From Bacillota bacterium (GTDB lineage Bacteria; Bacillota; Limnochordia; Limnochordales; Limnochordaceae): 64,000 nucleotides of DNA. Location: assembly GCA_017577405.1 (NCBI GenBank), contig PIUA01000021.1, forward strand, positions 167,002 through 231,001, read 5' to 3'. Under the pieces are notes generated by a model, which was given only the letters and a program-made list of their open reading frames with translations, ran no database searches and was not told where the DNA came from. A program made the translations under genes and the position numbers. This document shows positions 60,975-64,000 of this stretch, one piece after another (positions within the stretch are counted from its first letter, which is position 1; every line of letters begins with the position of its first letter).

Positions 60975-62273
60975 ATGGCAAGGCTTGGCCGCCAGGTCGC
61001 CGGCCTGGTGACGATCCTCTGGGTCGCGGCCCTCATCGTGCTCTCCTACAGCCCTGGGTTCCTGACCGCCGCGCCCGAGCCCTGGTCCGCCCCGCGCCTG
61101 GAGGCCTTGGACGAGGCCCTGGCCCGGCGAGAGGTCCACCTCTGGGTGGAGGGGAGCGACCAGACGTGGCGCCTCACCGGGGCCGATGTGGCCCTGCGGG
61201 TGGACTGGGTGGCCACCCGGGCCCTGGCCGCCGCGCCGCCCCGGCCTGAGAGCCCCGACCTCCCCGTGGTCACGCTGGAGGCGTGGCGGATCCGCAGCTG
61301 GCTGCGGGAGCGGGTGGCCGGCTCCGTCCGGGTGGATCCCGTCCCCGCCAGGCTCGATGCCCAGGGCCGGGTGATCCCCGACCAGCCCGGCCGGCGGCTG
61401 GACCTGGACGAGGCGGTCCGCCGGGTCGAGACGGCCTTCCGCCGCCTGGGGGCCGGTCCCGGGCCCCTCCGGATTCAGCTGCCCGTGGTCGCCACCCGGG
61501 CTGAGGTGACCGCGGAACGATTGGAGGCCCTGGCGCCCTGGACTCGCCTCAGCTCCTTCACCACCCGCTTCGATCCCGATGACGTCAACCGGGCGACCAA
61601 CATCCGGCTGAGTGCCTCCCTCTTGGACGGCACCCTGGTGGAGCCGGGCCAGATCTTCTCCTTTAACGACGTGGTCGGCCTGCGCACTGAAGCCCGGGGC
61701 TTCCTGCCGGCGCCCATCATCGTCAGCCGGCGGCTGGTGGCCGGGATCGGCGGCGGGGTTTGCCAGCTGTCGTCCACCACCTACAACGCCGCGCTCTTGG
61801 CTGGGCTGGAGGTGGTGGAGCGGCGCCACCACTCCATCCCCGTGACCTACCTCCCCCTGGGGCGGGATGCCACCGTCCTCGACCGCCTCATCGACTTGCG
61901 CTTTCGCAATACCTTGAGCCATCCCGTCCTGATCCAGAGCCTGGTGGAGGGCGACCGGCTGATCGTCACCCTCTGGGGCCACCCCGGCGACCGCCAGCAG
62001 GTGGAGGTCCGGACCCGCCTGATCCAAGAGGTGCCGCCTCCGTTCCAATGGGAGGATGGGACCGACGTGAGGGACCTGCCGCCGGGCCTCTCGGTGCACG
62101 AGCTGGAAGTGGTCGTCCCCGGCCGCCCCGAGTACGTGGTGGAGACAGAGCGGCTCTTCTTCGGGACGGATGGCCAAGTGGTGCGAACTGAGAAACTCTC
62201 CAGGGATCGCTACCTGCCCGAGCCCCGCATTGTGCGGCCGCCCGGGCCCCTCCAGCCCCCCGCCCAGCCGTGA
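60975..62273 (+). CDS. VanW-family exported protein
   Basis: 432 residues. A membrane anchor (VAGLVTILWVAALIVLSYSPGFL) is followed by a PG_binding_4-like domain and then a VanW domain (SFTTRFDPDDVNRATNIRLSASLLDGTLVEPGQIFSFNDVVG...GIGGGVCQLSSTTYNAALLAGLEVVERRHHSIPVTYLPLGRDA). The family is common in Firmicutes and linked to the wall, but its role is unknown. ATG 60975 has AAAGGCGGGG upstream, 28 nt after rlmB. It may still be part of the cys operon. Confidence 0.88.
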   Translation: MARLGRQVAGLVTILWVAALIVLSYSPGFLTAAPEPWSAPRLEALDEALARREVHLWVEGSDQTWRLTGADVALRVDWVATRALAAAPPRPESPDLPVVTLEAWRIRSWLRERVAGSVRVDPVPARLDAQGRVIPDQPGRRLDLDEAVRRVETAFRRLGAGPGPLRIQLPVVATRAEVTAERLEALAPWTRLSSFTTRFDPDDVNRATNIRLSASLLDGTLVEPGQIFSFNDVVGLRTEARGFLPAPIIVSRRLVAGIGGGVCQLSSTTYNAALLAGLEVVERRHHSIPVTYLPLGRDATVLDRLIDLRFRNTLSHPVLIQSLVEGDRLIVTLWGHPGDRQQVEVRTRLIQEVPPPFQWEDGTDVRDLPPGLSVHELEVVVPGRPEYVVETERLFFGTDGQVVRTEKLSRDRYLPEPRIVRPPGPLQPPAQP

Positions 62274-62316
62274 TGAGACGGGATGGGACGGGCCCGATGG
62301 GCCGAAAGGGCCTTTC

Positions 62317-62346
62317 TTGACGCTTCTCGCGAGCCTAGTGTATAAT
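62317..62346 (+). promoter_or_regulatory. Promoter for sigH
   Basis: TTGACG, 18-nt spacer, TATAAT. The leader is about 150 nt long. Confidence 0.75.
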
Positions 62347-62373
62347 CCGCGTGGACGACTTGTCCGGTTGAGA

Positions 62374-62453
62374 GGCTCCCCAAGACCAGCACGGCCGGTT
62401 CCCCAGAACCGGCCGTAACGGCAGGTCGGCCCCTGGAAGGGGCCGGAGAAGCC
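62374..62453 (+). ncRNA. Structured leader of sigH (unassigned RNA element)
   Basis: Two perfect hairpins, ACGGCCGGTT/AACCGGCCGT (loop CCCCAG) and CGGCCCC/GGGGCCG (loop TGGAA), are enclosed by CTCC pairing with GGAG. It does not match the riboswitch classes I know. No terminator follows, so any effect would be on translation or stability. Confidence 0.45.
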
Positions 62454-62502
62454 ACCACAACGCAGGGAATCCGTCTCCATTTCCCGAGCGGCGCATCTGG
62501 AC

Positions 62503-63207
62503 TTGAATGAATCTTCCTATGGGGGCGATTTTGCTTTGAGCCTTCCCGCCCGTAAAGAGGCGTCTCGCCGAGAACTCTACGAGCTATTCGAGCGACTGGA
62601 CGACGAGGAAGTCGTCGAGTTCGCGCGGGAGGGTGAGGAAGCGGCCCTCGAGTACCTGATCGACAAGTACCGCAACTTCGTGCGGGCCAAAGCCCGCTCC
62701 TACTTCCTCATCGGGGCCGATCGCGAGGACATCATTCAAGAGGGTATGATTGGCCTTTACAAGGCGATCCGGGATTTCCGGGCCGAGAAGTTGGCCTCCT
62801 TCCGGGCCTTTGCGGAGCTGTGCATCACCCGTCAGATGATCACCGCCATCAAGACGGCCACCCGGCAGAAGCACATCCCGCTCAACTCGTACGTCTCGCT
62901 GAACAAGCCGATGTACGACGAGGAGTCGGACCGGACCCTCATGGACGTCCTGGCCGGGAGCCGGATCAGCGATCCTGAGGAGCTGGTCATCAGCCAGGAG
63001 GAGTTCAACGACATTGAAAGCAAGATGAACGGCTTCCTTAGCCCGCTGGAGTGGCAGGTGCTCATGTCCTACCTGGAAGGGAAGTCGTACCAGGAGATCG
63101 CGGACGATCTCTCCCGGCACGTCAAGTCCATTGACAACGCCCTGCAGCGGGTGAAGCGGAAGCTGGAGCGGTACTTGGAGCGGCGGGAGATGGAGAGCCG
63201 CTCGTGA
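62503..63207 (+). CDS. sigH: RNA polymerase sporulation sigma factor SigH
   Basis: 234 residues. Sigma-H drives early sporulation and stationary-phase genes. Region 2 is EYLIDKYRNFVRAKARSYFLIGADREDIIQEGMIGLYKAIRDF, followed by the SigH-typical RQMITAIKTATRQKHIPLNSYVSLNKPMYDEESDRTL. Region 4 is LSPLEWQVLMSYLEGKSYQEIADDLSRHVKSIDNALQRVKRKLERYL. TTG 62503 has no clear ribosome binding site; TTG 62535 after GGGGGCG is an alternative that would drop 11 residues before the conserved core. Its presence suggests a spore former or descendant. Confidence 0.93.
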   Translation: MNESSYGGDFALSLPARKEASRRELYELFERLDDEEVVEFAREGEEAALEYLIDKYRNFVRAKARSYFLIGADREDIIQEGMIGLYKAIRDFRAEKLASFRAFAELCITRQMITAIKTATRQKHIPLNSYVSLNKPMYDEESDRTLMDVLAGSRISDPEELVISQEEFNDIESKMNGFLSPLEWQVLMSYLEGKSYQEIADDLSRHVKSIDNALQRVKRKLERYLERREMESRS

Positions 63208-63229
63208 GGGCTGGGCCGGGCCGGAGCCG

Positions 63230-63258
63230 TTGACGGCGAGGCCAGAGGCCGTTAAGAT
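63230..63258 (+). promoter_or_regulatory. Promoter for the first tRNA gene
   Basis: TTGACG, 17-nt spacer, TAAGAT. Confidence 0.65.
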
Positions 63259-63274
63259 TCAACATGGAGTTCAG

Positions 63275-63362
63275 GCCGGCGTAGCTCAACTGGTAGAGCG
63301 GCTCCCTTGTAAGGAGACGGCCCGAAAGGGAATTGCGGGTTCGAGTCCCGCCGCCGGCTCCA
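63275..63362 (+). tRNA. tRNA-Thr (anticodon TGT) with unusually long variable region
   Basis: Acceptor GCCGGCG/CGCCGGC, D-arm GCTC/GAGC, anticodon loop CTTGTAA, T-arm GCGGG/CCCGC, encoded CCA. 88 nt long. The ~17-nt variable region (CGGCCCGAAAGGGAATT) can form a CCC-GAAA-GGG hairpin, not normal for tRNA-Thr. G27 and A43 do not pair. Confidence 0.85.
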
Positions 63363-63386
63363 GGGCCGGACCGGTCGGTCCGGCCC
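63363..63386 (+). terminator. Hairpin after the first tRNA gene
   Basis: 10-bp stem GGGCCGGACC/GGTCCGGCCC, loop GGTC, then TTCACC. The T-run is short. Confidence 0.5.
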
Positions 63387-63410
63387 TTCACCGTCTCAGG
63401 GGAGCCGGCC

Positions 63411-63439
63411 TTGACGCTCCGTCGCGGCCCTGCTATAAT
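63411..63439 (+). promoter_or_regulatory. Promoter for the tRNA-Tyr/fMet/Thr genes
   Basis: TTGACG, 17-nt spacer, TATAAT (perfect -10). Confidence 0.8.
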
Positions 63440-63469
63440 CGTCCTTGCGGCTCGGGCGGTTGCCGACGC

Positions 63470-63555
63470 GGAGGGATTCCCGAGCTGGCCAAAGGGGGCA
63501 GACTGTAAATCTGCTGGCGTTGCCTTCGGAGGTTCGAATCCTCCTCCCTCCACCA
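63470..63555 (+). tRNA. tRNA-Tyr (GTA)
   Basis: GGAGGGA/TCCCTCC acceptor, anticodon loop CTGTAAA, class II variable arm GGC-GTT-GCC, T-stem GGAGG/CCTCC, encoded CCA, 86 nt. Confidence 0.95.
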
Positions 63556-63582
63556 AGCAGGCAACCGTCCGTGCCACCGCGA

Positions 63583-63657
63583 CGCGGGGTGGAGCAACGG
63601 TAGCTCGTCGGGCTCATAACCCGGAGGTTGCCGGTTCGAATCCGGCCCCCGCAACCA
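63583..63657 (+). tRNA. Initiator tRNA-fMet (CAT)
   Basis: CGCGGGG acceptor with C1 opposite A72 (the initiator mismatch), anticodon loop CTCATAA between GGG and CCC pairs, encoded CCA. Both are hallmarks of bacterial initiator tRNA. Confidence 0.93.
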
Positions 63658-63680
63658 ACCGGCCGGCGACGCCGGCCCCT

Positions 63681-63756
63681 GCCCGCATAGCTCAGTCGGT
63701 AGAGCGCCTCCATGGTAAGGAGGAGGTCGGCGGTTCAAGTCCGCCTGCGGGCTCCA
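63681..63756 (+). tRNA. tRNA-Thr (GGT)
   Basis: GCCCGCA/TGCGGGC acceptor, anticodon loop ATGGTAA, 5-nt variable loop, encoded CCA, 76 nt. Confidence 0.95.
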
Positions 63757-63773
63757 ATCCAAACCGATGGACC

Positions 63774-63804
63774 ATGGCCTCCAGCATGCTGGAGGCCATT
63801 TTTT
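63774..63804 (+). terminator. Intrinsic terminator between the tRNA cluster and tuf
   Basis: Perfect 13-bp palindrome ATGGCCTCCAGCA/TGCTGGAGGCCAT, then TTTTTT. A hairpin loop must open its centre. Confidence 0.9.
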
Positions 63805-63873
63805 CGTGCAGCGCCCGCCCGATGATTGGCCGTCTCGCCCGAGGGGCATCCTCCAAACCTTGGAGGGATGGCT

Positions 63874-64000
63874 ATGGCGAAGCAGAAGTTCGAGCGGACC
63901 AAGCCGCACGTGAACGTGGGGACCATCGGGCACGTGGACCACGGGAAGACGACGCTGACGGCAGCGATCACGGCGTATCTGGCGCATCAGGGGAAGGCGG
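63874..64000 (+). CDS. tuf: Elongation factor Tu (partial, runs off right edge)
   Basis: The first 42 codons are present: [40 protein letters not shown] is the G1 loop of EF-Tu. ATG 63874 follows TTGGAGGG. A strong terminator separates it from the tRNA genes, so it needs its own promoter in the 70 nt before it, which I could not see. Confidence 0.97.
   Translation, partial: MAKQKFERTKPHVNVGTIGHVDHGKTTLTAAITAYLAHQGKA

Noticed and set aside
62353-62502. sigH leader as an SRP RNA, THF, cobalamin, SAM or T-box element
   Set aside because: None of their conserved cores is present; only generic hairpins were found.

Overview
The window is about 64 kb of very GC-rich, gene-dense bacterial chromosome with many GTG and TTG starts. 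Several loci are typical of Firmicutes (Bacillota): ctsR-mcsA-mcsB-clpC followed by disA, carD, a PIN/TRAM protein and ispDF; cysE-cysS-rlmB leading to the sporulation sigma factor sigH; a tRNA cluster and then tuf; plus SAM-I, FMN and T-box leaders. High GC together with proteins expected only in cells with an outer membrane (a Lol-like ABC operon, two barrel-like exported proteins, a signal peptide without a lipobox on MetQ) suggests a high-GC, possibly diderm Firmicute such as a member of the Limnochordia. That placement is inference. No IS element, prophage or CRISPR array was seen.

Layout. 1-2.8 kb: 2-oxoacid:ferredoxin oxidoreductase (korA, then korB running off the left edge). 2.9-6.0 kb: SAM-I riboswitch and metNIQ methionine uptake. 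6.1-12.0 kb: a SERCA-type Ca2+ ATPase, an HD-GYP protein whose ribosome binding site lies in a long hairpin, and an asparagine-synthase-like protein whose catalytic Cys is Ser. 12.2-13.6 kb: proS. 21.0 down to 13.7 kb: one minus-strand operon with two FtsX/LolC-type permeases, a LolA-like protein, a LolD-like ATPase, a barrel-like protein, a tandem TetR regulator and a methyltransferase, read from a promoter carrying two TetR-type palindromes. 21.2-27.7 kb: APS reductase, a ZIP metal transporter with its own operator, a YwiC-like membrane protein, and an HMA chaperone with a P1B metal ATPase flanked by two Crp/Fnr regulators. 27.8-42.4 kb: metabolic and envelope genes (pepT, ferredoxin, YkvI-like, exported unknowns, an ADP-dependent sugar kinase, a YtcJ-like amidohydrolase, an MreB-like protein, treT, an amidase, a class V aminotransferase, tatC). 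42.5-53.3 kb: ferredoxin-NADP reductase, the CtsR regulon, disA, carD, the PIN/TRAM protein and ispDF. 53.3-57.1 kb: a complete riboflavin operon behind an FMN riboswitch. 57.1-62.3 kb: a Nudix protein, then T-box-controlled cysE-cysS-rlmB and a VanW protein. 62.3-64 kb: sigH with a structured leader, four tRNAs (Thr, Tyr, fMet, Thr) and the start of tuf.

How the parts fit. Sulfur supply is controlled at RNA level: SAM shuts off methionine uptake, uncharged tRNA-Cys turns on cysteine synthesis and charging, and APS reductase provides sulfite. Proteostasis is under CtsR. The most unusual items are the tandem TetR regulator with twin operators over a Lol-like operon, the Cys-to-Ser asparagine synthase, the ADP-dependent sugar kinase near TreT, a tRNA-Thr with a class-II-like variable arm, and the structured leaders of the HD-GYP and sigH genes. 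Start codons were chosen by eye from Shine-Dalgarno spacing and family N-termini, and functions come from motif recognition without a database search.
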